Assembly: GCF_008923245.1 (NCBI RefSeq)
Contig: NZ_WBOS01000001.1
Span: 372,001 to 436,000, forward strand
Direction of reading: 5' to 3'
DNA: 64,000 nucleotides
DNA from: Cytobacillus depressus
Lineage (GTDB): Bacteria > Bacillota > Bacilli > Bacillales > Cytobacillaceae
The first letter of the stretch is position 1. Every line of letters begins with the position of its first letter. Positions 37,757 to 48,039 of the stretch are shown here, piece by piece. The notes under the pieces were generated by a model. That model saw nothing but the letters and a program-made list of their open reading frames with translations, searched no databases and was not told the DNA's origin. A program made the position numbers and the translations under genes.

Positions 37757-37877
37757 GAAAAGCGGAAACGGCTCGCTCAGACCCGACAAGCATAAGACGC
37801 TCTATGAAGGAAGGTGTACTTTGCCTTCATTCATAGAGTGGCTTATGACCTCGAGGGGCTAGCCGTTGGAGCTAGAC
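37757..37877 (+). repeat. Family C repeat, copy C8 (variant apex)
   Basis: GAAAAGCGGAAACGGCTCGC to AGCCGTTGGAGCTAGAC. The apical stem is CTCTATGAA paired with TTCATAGAG rather than the common GAGCCGGCAGG type. Lower-stem changes (CGGCT/AGCCG) are compensated. Confidence 0.88.
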
Positions 37878-37891
37878 AATTATTCTCCTGC

Positions 37892-37984
37892 CTAGAGCTT
37901 GTACATACTTCCTCCTAAAAATAACAAGCTAATAAAAATCCCCATTATTCCTGCAATCATGAATCGTCTTAAATAATCCCGCAT
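37892..37984 (-). CDS. Putative 30-residue membrane peptide
   Basis: MRDYLRRFMIAGIMGIFISL then LFLGGSMYKL: a basic start and one transmembrane helix. TAGGAGG lies 6 nt before the ATG, an excellent ribosome site, which is the main reason to call it. No family recognised. It lies alone between two family C repeats, with sigX-rsiX transcribed toward it from upstream. Confidence 0.6.
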   Translation of the reverse strand: MRDYLRRFMIAGIMGIFISLLFLGGSMYKL

Positions 37985-38063
37985 TTTGTCCTCCTATAAA
38001 TTTTTTCTCATTTCTCATTTCCCATATCCACATTATGATTATTTAAGCAGAGATAGAACAAAG

Positions 38064-38299
38064 AAAAGCGGAAGCGGCTCGCTCACCCCCGACAAGCATA
38101 AGACAGACCGTCGAGAAGGTTGTTCTTTAACCTTCTTGGCGGACTGACTTATAACCTCGAGGTCGACAAAAACGCGACGTCCTCCCAAAAGCTTCACTTT
38201 TGGTCGTGCGATGAATCGCTATCGAAGCCTCCCTTGTCCTGTCGCATTGTCGACACTAGTACGTCCTGTACGTCGGGGGTAGCCGCTTTAGCTAGGCAG
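38064..38299 (+). repeat. Family C repeat, copy C9, with nested module
   Basis: AAGCGGAAGCGGCTCGCTC to AGCCGCTTTAGCTAGGC. At the GACCTCGAGG point it has the GTCGACAAAAACGCGAC arm with the module at 38184-38235 between GTCCT copies. GTACGTCCTGTAC follows. It fills most of the 347-bp gap before rsiX. Confidence 0.88.
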
Positions 38300-38331
38300 T
38301 AAAAAAAGACGAGCCTAATGGACCGCCTCTT

Positions 38332-39579
38332 TTACTCATTTGTAATTGTTTCTTTATTCGCCGCAACAGGAACCTTTATTTCTTGATTCAAATCAAATCG
38401 TCCAATTTTATCGATATTTGCATTTTCTAACTTAACGACATCATAGTTAAATTCCTTCGCTGTTAATAAAATTGCTTCAATTGTATGAAGAGTTATGTCA
38501 TCATTAGCAAGATTCGAGCCTTTATCAAAACGAATAACTAATTTGCTCTCACCTGGTTTTTCCTCTGTCACAAATTGCATACTTTCAGGAATGGACGCTA
38601 ATAATTTCTTTCCCTTTTGATTAGTTCTCATTGCTGAAAAAGCTTCTTTAATGCTTCCTTTTTTGTCTATGATACTCAATGGTACGAGAAATGGCTTCGT
38701 CACATTTTGAAAAGGAAAATAAAAGTAATAAGCTTCTCGACCTTGTTGGTCAGCATTTTCAAAATGATCGATATGCCCAAAATGGCTAAAATCGATTCCT
38801 GGTTTTCCTTCGGTCGTTAAATTTACTCTATGAACATTCAATGTTTCCATCGTATGATTTAGTACTTGTTGTAAAAGTGTTTCCGTCGTAGATGATAAGC
38901 TATAGGAATGATCTGCTGGAACATCTAATGACAAAATCCGGCTTTTTTCATCGAAAGTTAAATTTGCGTCTAAAGGAAAGTAATCTGTCAGTCCCCATTC
39001 CTCCTCAGTTAACCTTGCCATATTCTCGCTAAATAATTCAAATTTTGACTTGTTACCCTCTTTAGGGATGAGAATACTAACAGGGACAAGGAATTCAACA
39101 TTTGGATCTGGAATCCCGTAGGTAAGCACTTCTTTATCAACTACATCCTCATCATAAACAGCGGTTGCTTGATCAGCCATGTCCATTGAAGTGATGCTAA
39201 TTTCTGCTTTTCCCTCTTCTTGTTCTTTCGTATCCATAGCTATTTGATTTTCCCTAGCTTCTGCATTTTGGTTATCTTTCTCAACGAGCGCTCTTTTTTC
39301 CATTACTAATTCAGGTGCAGAAGTAGATTGTTCACTAGCATCATTCTTTGCTTTTTCCTCAATGCCTTGCCAATTAATAAGGTTAGGAACTAGGATGAAA
39401 AACAGGAGGACGGCTGCTGCAGCCGCTGCACTAGGCAGGATCCACATTCTTTGTTTGCGTCTGTTTAATTTGATAGCAATATTTTGATAAATTTCAATAG
39501 GAGTCCGATGATCCCCCACTTTTGGCAGCTGGCTTAATAATTCCTTTAACTGTTCATCATTCCACTCCGATTTTCTCAT
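38332..39579 (-). CDS. rsiX: Anti-sigma-X factor RsiX
   Basis: Membrane protein that holds sigma-X inactive. Cytoplasmic N-terminus (about 1-46) with QLKELLSQLPKVGDHRTP, one transmembrane helix (about 47-67), then a large extracytoplasmic domain. 415 residues, longer than B. subtilis RsiX (368), mainly through a charged linker after the membrane. It overlaps sigX by 23 bp, which would couple their translation. Confidence 0.9.
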   Translation of the reverse strand: MRKSEWNDEQLKELLSQLPKVGDHRTPIEIYQNIAIKLNRRKQRMWILPSAAAAAAVLLFFILVPNLINWQGIEEKAKNDASEQSTSAPELVMEKRALVEKDNQNAEARENQIAMDTKEQEEGKAEISITSMDMADQATAVYDEDVVDKEVLTYGIPDPNVEFLVPVSILIPKEGNKSKFELFSENMARLTEEEWGLTDYFPLDANLTFDEKSRILSLDVPADHSYSLSSTTETLLQQVLNHTMETLNVHRVNLTTEGKPGIDFSHFGHIDHFENADQQGREAYYFYFPFQNVTKPFLVPLSIIDKKGSIKEAFSAMRTNQKGKKLLASIPESMQFVTEEKPGESKLVIRFDKGSNLANDDITLHTIEAILLTAKEFNYDVVKLENANIDKIGRFDLNQEIKVPVAANKETITNE

Positions 39580-40105
39580 CTTCCATCCCCTCCTTCCTTT
39601 TCATTTCCTCCATATGACCTTTTAATACTTTTAACGCCCGGTGCTGCGTAGTCTTCACTTTGCTTTCTGTCCAGCCTAACGCCTCGGCTGATTCTGAAAT
39701 AGATAGCTCATGAATATATCTCATGACAATGACCAACCTTTGGTCGACTGTACAATAATCCAGACATTTATAAATAGCTTGAACTTCTTCGTTTTGAATC
39801 GCAATTTCTTCTGGAATAGGATATTCATCCTTTATTTGCTGTGTTGACCAATCAAATTTCTCCAAAATCCGCTGTTTCCAGCCTTTTTGCTTCCTAAATG
39901 AATCAATGGCTACATTTCTCGCAATCGAAAATAACCACGTCTTTTCACTGCTTTTTCCTTCAAACTTTGTATAAGATTTCAGAACCCGTATATAAACCTC
40001 TTGTACAAGGTCCTCGGCAAGTTCCCTGTTTTTGACCATATAAAAAAGGAATTGAAATACATCATGATGATATTTTCTATATAATTCATCAAAAACGGAG
40101 TCCAT
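39557..40105 (-). CDS. sigX: ECF sigma factor SigX
   Basis: Controls cell-envelope charge genes (dlt, pssA) and lipid modification in B. subtilis. 182 residues: region 2 (FQFLFYMVKNRELAEDLVQEVYIRV, about 16-40) and region 4 (LSISESAEALGWTESKVKTTQHRALK, about 143-168) with no region 3, as in ECF factors. A sigma-X type promoter precedes it, so it probably activates its own operon. Confidence 0.94.
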   Translation of the reverse strand: MDSVFDELYRKYHHDVFQFLFYMVKNRELAEDLVQEVYIRVLKSYTKFEGKSSEKTWLFSIARNVAIDSFRKQKGWKQRILEKFDWSTQQIKDEYPIPEEIAIQNEEVQAIYKCLDYCTVDQRLVIVMRYIHELSISESAEALGWTESKVKTTQHRALKVLKGHMEEMKRKEGMEDEKIGVE

Positions 40106-40132
40106 CAGATTCCCTCCCCGTTTAATTAAATA

Positions 40133-40159
40133 GTCGTAATTTGTTTAAAAAAGGTTACA
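40133..40159 (-). promoter_or_regulatory. Autoregulated sigma-X promoter of sigX-rsiX
   Basis: Minus strand TGTAAC, 17 nt, CGAC, matching the ECF -35 AAC and sigma-X -10 CGWC elements, about 28 nt before the start codon. Confidence 0.75.
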
Positions 40160-40263
40160 GACTTTAGATAAATCCCCTCGCCTTATTATACTTTTTACAG
40201 TAATAAAAATGGAAGGATTTTTAAGTAAATCCTTCCAAGCATAAAATAATCTTTCAAAGTTTT

Positions 40264-40291
40264 CCCGTTGATTTCCGCTCCAATCAACTCA
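40264..40291. repeat. Family A repeat, copy A4 (ends only)
   Basis: CCCGTTGATTTCCGCT joined straight to CCAATCAACTCAG with nothing between. The AT-rich tail to AAAACATCC matches A3. GTTGATT and AATCAAC can pair. Confidence 0.85.
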
Positions 40292-40398
40292 GATAGTTAA
40301 ATTAACATTACACGAATATCGCAACAAGTTTTATGAAAACATCCAATAATAAAAAAATGTTTCCCGTGTATCAAGAACAATCGGCATTTTTTTCTGTA

Positions 40399-42180
40399 TT
40401 AGCCTAAATTTCGAGGGATAAAGAAGGAAAATGTCGTACCTTGACCAACTTTGCTTTGAACAGATATTCGCCCTTTATGTGCATTAATAATATTTTTCGC
40501 AATGGCTAGTCCAAGCCCAGTCCCTGACCGTCCTCTCGTTCTTGCTTTATCTGCTTTATAAAATCTCTCAAAAACAAACGGTAAATCTTCTTCTGGGATT
40601 CCAGAGCCAGAATCTTCAACTTCTATATATAGGCCACGATCATCACTGCGCTCTGAAACGATCACTTTCCCCATATCTGGGGTATGGCGAATCGCATTAT
40701 CAATCAAATTTGTTAATACTTGCTCAATTCCATCCGGATCAAAATGCAACCGAAGCGGCTGATCGCTTAGCCGTAAATCAAGCTGGATGTTTTTTTCTTT
40801 AGCTAAACCTTGGAACTTTCGGACAATTTTATGAAGAAACGGTGTTACTTCCATTTCCTCCATCATTAATTGCACATGACCTGCTTCCATTCTCGCAAGA
40901 TCTAAAAGCTCATTCACTAAACGACCCATTCTTAAAGATTCATCGTAGATTACACTAGCCATTTCTTTCTTTTCTTCATCCGTACTAGCGATATCATCAA
41001 CAATCGCTTCACTATATCCTTGCATCATCGCAATTGGCGTTCTCAGCTCATGAGATACATTCGCAATGAAATCTTGCCTTAACTTATCAAGCTGTCTCTC
41101 TTCCGTCATATCCCTAATAACAGCCACTGCTCCACGAATGAGCTTATTGCTATATAGAGGGCTAACAATCATCACCCAAAAGCGGCCCTGTATGGAGATT
41201 TCCCCTACCTGTTCTTTTTCCGTACTAACAGCTAGTTGGAATAGCTCCATTACTTTTGATGGGACAGCATCTGTGTCCATATTCTCTTCCTCTTGCTCAT
41301 AATACCAACTATGCAAAAACTGCTCAGCAGGAGGATTCGTAATCAAAATCGTCCCATCCTTATTAAATGTGATGACACCATCTGCCATTCCACTTAAAAT
41401 GCTAGCAAGCTGTTCCTTTTCTTGACTTAAGGCATTCATATTAAATTTAAGCTTTTTTCCCATTTGGTTAAAGGCGATCGCTAATTGACCAATTTCATCC
41501 TGTGAGGTGAAAGGTACTTTCGTATCAAATTTTCCTCTCGCCACTTCAAATGCTGCCTCACGCATTTTTCTTAGCGGAGCTGTAATTCTCGTTGACAAGA
41601 AAAACGCAAAAATTGTTGTTAAAATGATGGCGATAAAAGCAGCCAGGAAAATAAACTTTGTCGTCGTACGTGTAGTTTCCTCCATAACCTCTAATGATTG
41701 ATACAGGAAGACAGCCCCGTTTGTACTAGTTGATTCTTTCAGAGGTGCACCGATGATTAAAACTTTAGATTCATCGCTGTTAGTTTCTATATGATTATTT
41801 AAGGTAGCCTTTTTCTTGACCATTTTATCTTCAGTTAAAACTTTTTGTAAATCAGGTTCCTCTGTTAAATAAGAGATTGGCAGCTTAATGACTTGCTTCT
41901 CAACAGGGGAGTAATAATATTCATTTTTATTCATGACGATGACCACTTCAGTGACATCGTCCACTAATTCCCAAGAAATCTCTAGGGCTACATCTCTTTC
42001 GTGCTCATCTATAATACGGGAGATTTTTTTTGCTGTCTGAGTAAGCTCACGCTCCATCTCATTAATATGGTAGTTTTGAAAAAACTCCAACAGCAAAATG
42101 GTTAATATAAAAAGGACAAAAGATACAAGTAATAGAATAGTTATCCAAAGTTTACCAACGACACTTCGCCAAAGCTTCAT
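40399..42180 (-). CDS. resE: Sensor histidine kinase ResE
   Basis: Senses oxygen limitation and nitric oxide and phosphorylates ResD. 593 residues: transmembrane helix about 10-30, extracytoplasmic domain, second helix about 170-190, HAMP (about 190-245), a PAS domain (about 255-360), HisKA with [10 protein letters not shown] (phospho-His about 383), and HATPase with [21 protein letters not shown] and [10 protein letters not shown]. The start overlaps the resD stop (4 bp). Confidence 0.96.
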   Translation of the reverse strand: MKLWRSVVGKLWITILLLVSFVLFILTILLLEFFQNYHINEMERELTQTAKKISRIIDEHERDVALEISWELVDDVTEVVIVMNKNEYYYSPVEKQVIKLPISYLTEEPDLQKVLTEDKMVKKKATLNNHIETNSDESKVLIIGAPLKESTSTNGAVFLYQSLEVMEETTRTTTKFIFLAAFIAIILTTIFAFFLSTRITAPLRKMREAAFEVARGKFDTKVPFTSQDEIGQLAIAFNQMGKKLKFNMNALSQEKEQLASILSGMADGVITFNKDGTILITNPPAEQFLHSWYYEQEEENMDTDAVPSKVMELFQLAVSTEKEQVGEISIQGRFWVMIVSPLYSNKLIRGAVAVIRDMTEERQLDKLRQDFIANVSHELRTPIAMMQGYSEAIVDDIASTDEEKKEMASVIYDESLRMGRLVNELLDLARMEAGHVQLMMEEMEVTPFLHKIVRKFQGLAKEKNIQLDLRLSDQPLRLHFDPDGIEQVLTNLIDNAIRHTPDMGKVIVSERSDDRGLYIEVEDSGSGIPEEDLPFVFERFYKADKARTRGRSGTGLGLAIAKNIINAHKGRISVQSKVGQGTTFSFFIPRNLG

Positions 42181-42893
42181 TCATTAATAACCTCGAACTT
42201 ATAACCTACACCCCATACCGTAACAATCATTTTCGCCGCATGCTCTGAAACTTTATTGAGCTTCTCACGTAATCGCTTAACATGTGTATCGACCGTTCTT
42301 AAATCTCCAAAAAACTCATAATGCCAAACTTCCTTTAGTAATTGCTCACGATCAAATACTTTATCAGGAGACTTCGCAAGGAAATAAAGCAATTCATATT
42401 CCTTAGGAGTTAAGCTTACCTCTTTCCCGTCGGCTAGGACACGATGGGCATCATGATCAATTGTTAAATGCGAAAATACAATAATATCTTTCGTTACCGC
42501 TTCCGTTTGGACATAAGTACTTGTAGAAGCACGACGTAATAAGGCCTTTACACGCAATACTACCTCTCTTGGACTAAATGGTTTAACGATGTAGTCATCA
42601 GTCCCCGCTTCGAACCCCTGAACTCTATTAACTTCCTCCCCTTTTGCTGTCAGCATAATAATCGGAGTAGCTTTCTTTTCCCGTAAATCTTTGCAAACTT
42701 CAATTCCATCTTTACCCGGCATCATTAAATCTAGAAGGATGACATCATAATCGTTCTCTAAAGCCTTAGATAAGGCTTCATTTCCATCCTCTGCCTCATC
42801 AATGATGAAATTCTCCCTCTCTAAATACATTTTTAATAAGCGGCGAATTCTTTCTTCATCATCAACCACTAAAATCTTAATGTCTTTTTCCAT
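42177..42893 (-). CDS. resD: Response regulator ResD
   Basis: OmpR/PhoB type activator of genes for aerobic and anaerobic respiration (res operon, ctaA, fnr, nasDEF in B. subtilis). 238 residues; receiver with [10 protein letters not shown] and phospho-acceptor Asp in [12 protein letters not shown]-terminal winged helix ([16 protein letters not shown]). ATG chosen with AAAGGGTGAT ahead; a GTG four codons earlier overlaps that site. Confidence 0.96.
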   Translation of the reverse strand: MEKDIKILVVDDEERIRRLLKMYLERENFIIDEAEDGNEALSKALENDYDVILLDLMMPGKDGIEVCKDLREKKATPIIMLTAKGEEVNRVQGFEAGTDDYIVKPFSPREVVLRVKALLRRASTSTYVQTEAVTKDIIVFSHLTIDHDAHRVLADGKEVSLTPKEYELLYFLAKSPDKVFDREQLLKEVWHYEFFGDLRTVDTHVKRLREKLNKVSEHAAKMIVTVWGVGYKFEVINE

Positions 42894-43000
42894 TTTCAAT
42901 ATCACCCTTTATTTCCTATTTTTGAAATAAGCCTCCACAAAGTGAAGGCTTTTAACTGATAGATAAGAAATATTATTTGTTTGAATTTTAAAAAGCTTAA

Positions 43001-44182
43001 TTAGGATCCTGCATATGAATGCAAGCCAGCGATAACAAGGTTGACGGCAACTAGATTAAACATAATAATAATAAAACCAATCACGGCTAGCCAGGCTGAT
43101 TTTTCCCCATGCCAGCCTTTTGATAAACGCAAGTGAAGAAATGCTGCATAGAAAAGGAAGGTAATAAGTGCCCATACTTCTTTCGGATCCCATCCCCAAA
43201 AACGGGTCCAAGCGATTTGTGCCCAGATCATCGCAAAAACTAAGCCGCCTAGTGAGAAAATAGGGAATCCAATTAATACGGACCGATAACCAATTTCATC
43301 AACTAAATCAAGATTGACTTTTCTAGCAATCGGTTGAATTGCAGCTGCGATTCTTTTTCTAAAAATAAGTCTAAATAATAAATATAAAATAATACCTGCT
43401 CCGAATGACCAAATAACTGTGTTTAATTTTTTTGCATTAATAATTGCTGGTACTTCAACAATTGGTTCGAATTTACCAGCTGTAATGAGTTCACCCTCAT
43501 GAGGACCTGTTAATGCAGGCATTGCATACTCGAGAGTTGCTTCTTTCCCCTCTTTATCAATCCAGTTAAATTCTGCTTGATAATCCATTACTGAGAAACT
43601 AGTAGAAATAATGATATATCCAAGAGTCCAAGTTAAGCCAAACATAACTACCTCTAGCCAAAAAGTACGTTTGCTAGATTTCGTTTGATCGACAGATTTA
43701 ACTAAATAAAGGATTCCAGCGACAAAGCTGATTGATAATACAGCCTGGCCTATCGCTGTCGTTGTTACGTGAATATAAAGCCAATGGCTTTGCAATGCAG
43801 GTATGAGCGGTGAGATGTCCCTTGGAAACATACTTGCATATGCAATGAGCAACAAAGCTACAGGCATTGTAAACAATCCTAATAAAGGAGTTTTGTATAA
43901 AAAATAGATGACAATGAATGCGCCAACAAGTGACATGCCGAAAAATGTAATGAATTCAAACATATTACTAACCGGCGCGTGTCCAGCAGCAATCCATCGT
44001 GTAATAAAATAACCTAAATGAGCCAAAAAGCCGATGATACTCACTATTAGTCCGAGCTGTGCCCATCTGTTTTGGCCTTTCTTTTGATTCCGCTTATCTT
44101 TTATAGATCCTGCAAATAGTACAGTTGCAATTATGTAAAGAATAAAGGCTGTATATAGTAAATTACCGCTTAAATTAACCAC
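43001..44182 (-). CDS. resC: Cytochrome c biogenesis protein ResC (CcsA type)
   Basis: Haem handling subunit of the system II cytochrome c synthetase. 393 residues, about eight or more transmembrane helices, with the haem-binding tryptophan-rich [14 protein letters not shown] near 325 and conserved His in [15 protein letters not shown] and [12 protein letters not shown] start with GAGGGA about 10 nt upstream. It follows resB by 16 bp. Confidence 0.95.
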   Translation of the reverse strand: MVNLSGNLLYTAFILYIIATVLFAGSIKDKRNQKKGQNRWAQLGLIVSIIGFLAHLGYFITRWIAAGHAPVSNMFEFITFFGMSLVGAFIVIYFLYKTPLLGLFTMPVALLLIAYASMFPRDISPLIPALQSHWLYIHVTTTAIGQAVLSISFVAGILYLVKSVDQTKSSKRTFWLEVVMFGLTWTLGYIIISTSFSVMDYQAEFNWIDKEGKEATLEYAMPALTGPHEGELITAGKFEPIVEVPAIINAKKLNTVIWSFGAGIILYLLFRLIFRKRIAAAIQPIARKVNLDLVDEIGYRSVLIGFPIFSLGGLVFAMIWAQIAWTRFWGWDPKEVWALITFLFYAAFLHLRLSKGWHGEKSAWLAVIGFIIIMFNLVAVNLVIAGLHSYAGS

Positions 44183-44198
44183 CTAAAGGGGTCCCTCC

Positions 44199-45824
44199 TT
44201 ATGCCGATTGTTCATTATCTGTTTGGTCAACGGGTTCTTTTATTCCAGTTCCTGCTAATACACTATGAATTTCACGTTTTAATCCGTGCCAGTTTTTATT
44301 CGTGTGTCCAGCAATCCAAACCTCGCCATTTACCCTGCGAATCCATATGCGGCGATGTGTCCAGTAAGAGCCTTGGGCAACCCCAATCATGAAGATTAAT
44401 CCGCCTAATGAAATAATCCATAGTGTTAAATCTTTACGGACGGTTAAGGCTGTCACATTTTTCGTTTCAACGCCTTTAAAAGCTAATTTATATTCATTAT
44501 CACCAAATGGTTCAATCGTTTGACGGATTGCTACAAAGCTAATTTCTCCATCAGGCTTATCCGGAGTCAGCATTTTAAAGACGAAAGCTGGGTTATTCGG
44601 AATTCGTGAAATGGTAACCGGTTCACCACTTTTATCAAACTCGAAATCTGGAAAATAGCTAACGACCTCAACCGAGTAACCGTTTCCAAGATCATATTTT
44701 TCCTGCGGATCATACAAATCAATTGTTAAAGTGCCAAACTCTTCATTCGATTGTTTATTCGTAAGAGCGAACGTCATTTTGTTCAATTCATCTAGCTTAT
44801 AGGAGGTTTGATATAAAGCAAAGCTTTCAAACTTTAAAGGTCCATTTACACGTATTTCAAAATCTTTTACTTTTTCAAGCTCCGGTTCTTCCCCAGAAAT
44901 CGTATCCCCTGTCTTTTTATAAAGGGTCACGTTCGACTGAAAGTTTTTTACTACCGTCCCGGATTTATCAATTGCGTTACTAAACGCTTGATTGTCTTTA
45001 TTCTTATCATAAACTTCCAGAATAAACTGGTCATTTTTCAAGTAGTATTCACCGTTCGTTTCCGGAATCACTTTCGTTTCGCCCTCGCGCACCCATAGAA
45101 GTTTATCAATATACATCCCTGGGACAAAGCGCAGCATGCCGCCAATTAAGAAAATAATTAATCCGACATGGTTTACATATGGGCCCCATCTTGAAAATCT
45201 GCCTTTTTCAGCAAGGATATTTCCATCTTCCTCGCGAATATGATAACGCTTCGCTTTTAAGTTTTCTTTTATTTCCCCATAAGACTGATCAAGATTTTCC
45301 GCTTCCGAAATTCCGAAAAGGCGCTGCCGCTTTAAGAACCCTTCATGTCTCGTCACACGCTGTGCCTTTAGAGCACGATAAAGTGGAACGACCCGATCTA
45401 AGCTACAAATGACGAGTGAAACCCCAATTGAGGCGATTAATATTAAATACCACCAGGAGCTGTATAGATTATGGAAGCCAAGCTCGTAATATAATTTACC
45501 TAACCAGCCATATTGATCCTCATAATACTCCGATGCAGACATGACAGGAGGGATATACATTTCTTGAGGAAACAACGTTCCAATCGATGAGGCTATTAAT
45601 GTAATCACAATCAGCCACACACCGACCTTTACAGATGAAAAAAAGTTCCATACTTTATCGACGATTGTTTTGTTGTATGTTTGCGAGCGGCGGGCACTGC
45701 CCTCATAACGCATATCAACAAGCTTTTTCTCCTTTTCATTCTCTTCAAGAATCCTTCCACAAGCTTCACAAAGAATCGTTCCATGCGGGTTTACATGCCC
45801 GCATTCACATTTTACGTCCTTCAT
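44199..45824 (-). CDS. resB: Cytochrome c biogenesis protein ResB
   Basis: Partner of ResC that brings apocytochrome c to haem. 541 residues. The N-terminus has a zinc-ribbon-like CxC...CxxC (CECGHVNPHGTILCEACGR). Four transmembrane helices (about 70-90, 123-140, 218-238 and 470-490) flank a large extracytoplasmic domain. resA, resB and resC are spaced by 16-18 bp, so they form one transcript. Confidence 0.95.
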   Translation of the reverse strand: MKDVKCECGHVNPHGTILCEACGRILEENEKEKKLVDMRYEGSARRSQTYNKTIVDKVWNFFSSVKVGVWLIVITLIASSIGTLFPQEMYIPPVMSASEYYEDQYGWLGKLYYELGFHNLYSSWWYLILIASIGVSLVICSLDRVVPLYRALKAQRVTRHEGFLKRQRLFGISEAENLDQSYGEIKENLKAKRYHIREEDGNILAEKGRFSRWGPYVNHVGLIIFLIGGMLRFVPGMYIDKLLWVREGETKVIPETNGEYYLKNDQFILEVYDKNKDNQAFSNAIDKSGTVVKNFQSNVTLYKKTGDTISGEEPELEKVKDFEIRVNGPLKFESFALYQTSYKLDELNKMTFALTNKQSNEEFGTLTIDLYDPQEKYDLGNGYSVEVVSYFPDFEFDKSGEPVTISRIPNNPAFVFKMLTPDKPDGEISFVAIRQTIEPFGDNEYKLAFKGVETKNVTALTVRKDLTLWIISLGGLIFMIGVAQGSYWTHRRIWIRRVNGEVWIAGHTNKNWHGLKREIHSVLAGTGIKEPVDQTDNEQSA

Positions 45825-45842
45825 TATAAAAACTCCCTATAC

Positions 45843-46370
45843 TTATGGTTTAACCTGTTCCATCATATCAATAATCATTTCTTCTGTTAGCTCACCTGTA
45901 TGATATTTAACGACTTTCCCGTCCTTATCAATCATATACGTTGCAGGCAGGGGATTAATTCTATAGGCAGTTTGGACTTGTCCATCTGTAGTATCTTTTA
46001 ATATTGGAAAAGTTAAATGGTGGCGATCAGCAAATTTTTGCACAGCAAGATCTGAGTCACCTACATTTATTGCTAGGACTGTTACGCCTTTTTCTTTGAA
46101 TGCATTATATTGATTTTCTATATAGGGCATTTCCCGTTCACACGGCTTACACCAAGTACCCCAGAAATTCAAGAAGACCCCTTGACCTTCATAATCCGAC
46201 AGTCGATGTTTATTACCATGCATGTCTGTAAGTACAAAGTCAGGAGCTTTTTCCCCTATTGCTACTTTTTTTACATCATCCTTCGTAAAGTTTGCATATA
46301 AAGTGTAAGCAACAGCGGCACCTAATAAAAGTAGAATCATTGTCCTTATCACTAACCGCTTTTTCTTCAT
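45843..46370 (-). CDS. resA: Thiol-disulfide oxidoreductase ResA
   Basis: Membrane-tethered thioredoxin-like protein that reduces the CXXCH cysteines of apocytochrome c. 175 residues: N-terminal anchor (about 8-26), thioredoxin fold with active-site WCKPCE (Cys 75-78 region) and cis-Pro segment NPLPATYMID. Uncleaved anchor as in B. subtilis. First gene of resABCDE. Confidence 0.96.
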   Translation of the reverse strand: MKKKRLVIRTMILLLLGAAVAYTLYANFTKDDVKKVAIGEKAPDFVLTDMHGNKHRLSDYEGQGVFLNFWGTWCKPCEREMPYIENQYNAFKEKGVTVLAINVGDSDLAVQKFADRHHLTFPILKDTTDGQVQTAYRINPLPATYMIDKDGKVVKYHTGELTEEMIIDMMEQVKP

Positions 46371-46537
46371 CCCACTATCTCCCCTTTATTCCCTTCGCTA
46401 CATTGAAAACGTTGTTTTTACTAGGTGTCCTAAGGAAGCTTAACAGAAAAGTCCATATTAATTATAGCATTCATCCATTCATTGTTAATGTTTACAATAT
46501 GAAGGAAATGTGACTTTTCTATGAAATTTAGCCAATT

Positions 46538-47260
46538 TTATTTTTTTTGCGCTAATACCCGAAGCTGCTTTACTTCATGGGTAGTCAATTCTCGTGCTTC
46601 TCCTGCTTTTAGCCCGTGAAGGTTAAGGAATCCGTATCTTTCGCGCTTTAATTTCATAACAGGATGGCCAATCGCTTCAAACATCCTTCTAACTTGGCGA
46701 TTCCGTCCTTCGTGGATTGTAAGCTCGATAATGGCCGTTTGTTTCTTTTTGTCCATAGAAATTAATTTTGCTCGTGCTGGAGCAGTCATGCCATCGTCTA
46801 ATTTTATTCCTCTTTCAAGACTGCGCATCTTCTCGCGTGAAGGGATCCCTTTTACTTTTGCAATATACACCTTCTCTACTTCACTTTTTGGATGCATGAG
46901 CTGATTAGCAAATTCTCCATCATTCGTTAATAAAAGCAAACCAGAAGTATCATAGTCTAAACGTCCAATTGGGTAAATTCGCTGTTCGATATGTTGCAGG
47001 TAATCAGTAACAACCTTTCTGCCTTTATCATCTTGAACACTAGAAATTACGCCCCTTGGCTTATAAAGGAGGAAATATACCGGCTCTTCCTGCTCGAGTG
47101 GAATGCCGCTTACTTCTACACGGTCAGAAGATGAAACTTTAACTCCAAGCTCTTTCACTGTTTTTCCATTAACTTTAACATGTCCTTCAATAATTAATTG
47201 CTCAGCCTTTCTACGAGAAGCAATGCCAGCATGAGCAATTACCTTTTGTAATCTTTCCAA
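46538..47260 (-). CDS. rluB: 23S rRNA pseudouridine synthase RluB
   Basis: Modifies U2605-equivalent in 23S rRNA. 240 residues: S4 RNA-binding domain (about 2-60, ERLQKVIAHAGIASRRKAEQLI) and a catalytic domain with GRLDYDTSGLLLLTNDG containing the active Asp (about 99-115). Directly upstream of resA, as in B. subtilis. Confidence 0.96.
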   Translation of the reverse strand: MERLQKVIAHAGIASRRKAEQLIIEGHVKVNGKTVKELGVKVSSSDRVEVSGIPLEQEEPVYFLLYKPRGVISSVQDDKGRKVVTDYLQHIEQRIYPIGRLDYDTSGLLLLTNDGEFANQLMHPKSEVEKVYIAKVKGIPSREKMRSLERGIKLDDGMTAPARAKLISMDKKKQTAIIELTIHEGRNRQVRRMFEAIGHPVMKLKRERYGFLNLHGLKAGEARELTTHEVKQLRVLAQKK

Positions 47261-47458
47261 ATTATGTCACCTCAATTTATGTTGTCCATCTAAGGATTTG
47301 CGCGTTCATGACCTACACTTTGTGTGAAGACTTTACTCGCTTCTATCCTTATGAATTATGACATAAATCGAGCTTTTTTCAAAGTAACGGTTAACTAAAT
47401 ATTATTCGTAAAAAATGTTTTTTGCTTTTCACTGTTTCGGATAGAATTTTCAACATGA

Positions 47459-47491
47459 AAAAGGATACCAAAAGCGATGGTATCCTTGTAA
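47459..47491 (-). terminator. Intrinsic terminator of dacB-spmA-spmB
   Basis: AAGGATACC and GGTATCCTTTTTC on the minus strand, just after the spmB stop. Confidence 0.85.
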
Positions 47492-47499
47492 GCAGTTAT

Positions 47500-48033
47500 T
47501 TAAATTCCAAATACGAGGGTGACGACAACGATGGCAGCAACAATGCCGACTAAATCTGCTAGAAGTCCAACTTTTAAAGCGTCACCCATTTTTCTTATGC
47601 CGACCGCGCCAAAATAAACGGTTAATACGTAAAACGTTGTATCTGTACTCCCTTGAAGGACGGATGCAAGCCGGCCAATAAAGGAATCGGGTCCGTAAGC
47701 AGCAATTAGATCACTTGTCATCCCGAGAGCGGCAGAGCCCGAGATCGGTCTAATAATGGCGAGAGGAAAGATTTCAGGCGGCACACCAATTGCTTCTAAT
47801 CCTGGCCGAACAAATTCAACGAAATACTCTAGAGCCCCAGAGGCACGAAAGATAGAGATCGCAACAAGCATGCCAACAAGAAAAGGAATGATCTCAAAAG
47901 CAATTTTTATCCCTTCTTTTCCCCCTTCAACAAAGCTTTCATATGTAGGAACGCGTTTAATCGTTCCGTATAATAATATGAACCCAATTAAGACGGGAAT
48001 AAACCATAAAGAGATAACAGATACAATTTGCAT
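47500..48033 (-). CDS. spmB: Spore maturation protein SpmB
   Basis: Integral membrane protein (about four helices) with a nucleoside-recognition (Gate) domain: RPISGSAALGMTSDLI is the typical block. Needed with SpmA for full core dehydration. 177 residues. AAGGATGAGG precedes the ATG, 6 bp after spmA. Confidence 0.94.
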   Translation of the reverse strand: MQIVSVISLWFIPVLIGFILLYGTIKRVPTYESFVEGGKEGIKIAFEIIPFLVGMLVAISIFRASGALEYFVEFVRPGLEAIGVPPEIFPLAIIRPISGSAALGMTSDLIAAYGPDSFIGRLASVLQGSTDTTFYVLTVYFGAVGIRKMGDALKVGLLADLVGIVAAIVVVTLVFGI

Positions 48034-48039
48034 GCAGCC

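Noticed and set aside
40356..40395. Terminator-like A/T-rich stretch after resE
   Set aside because: No convincing stem could be drawn.
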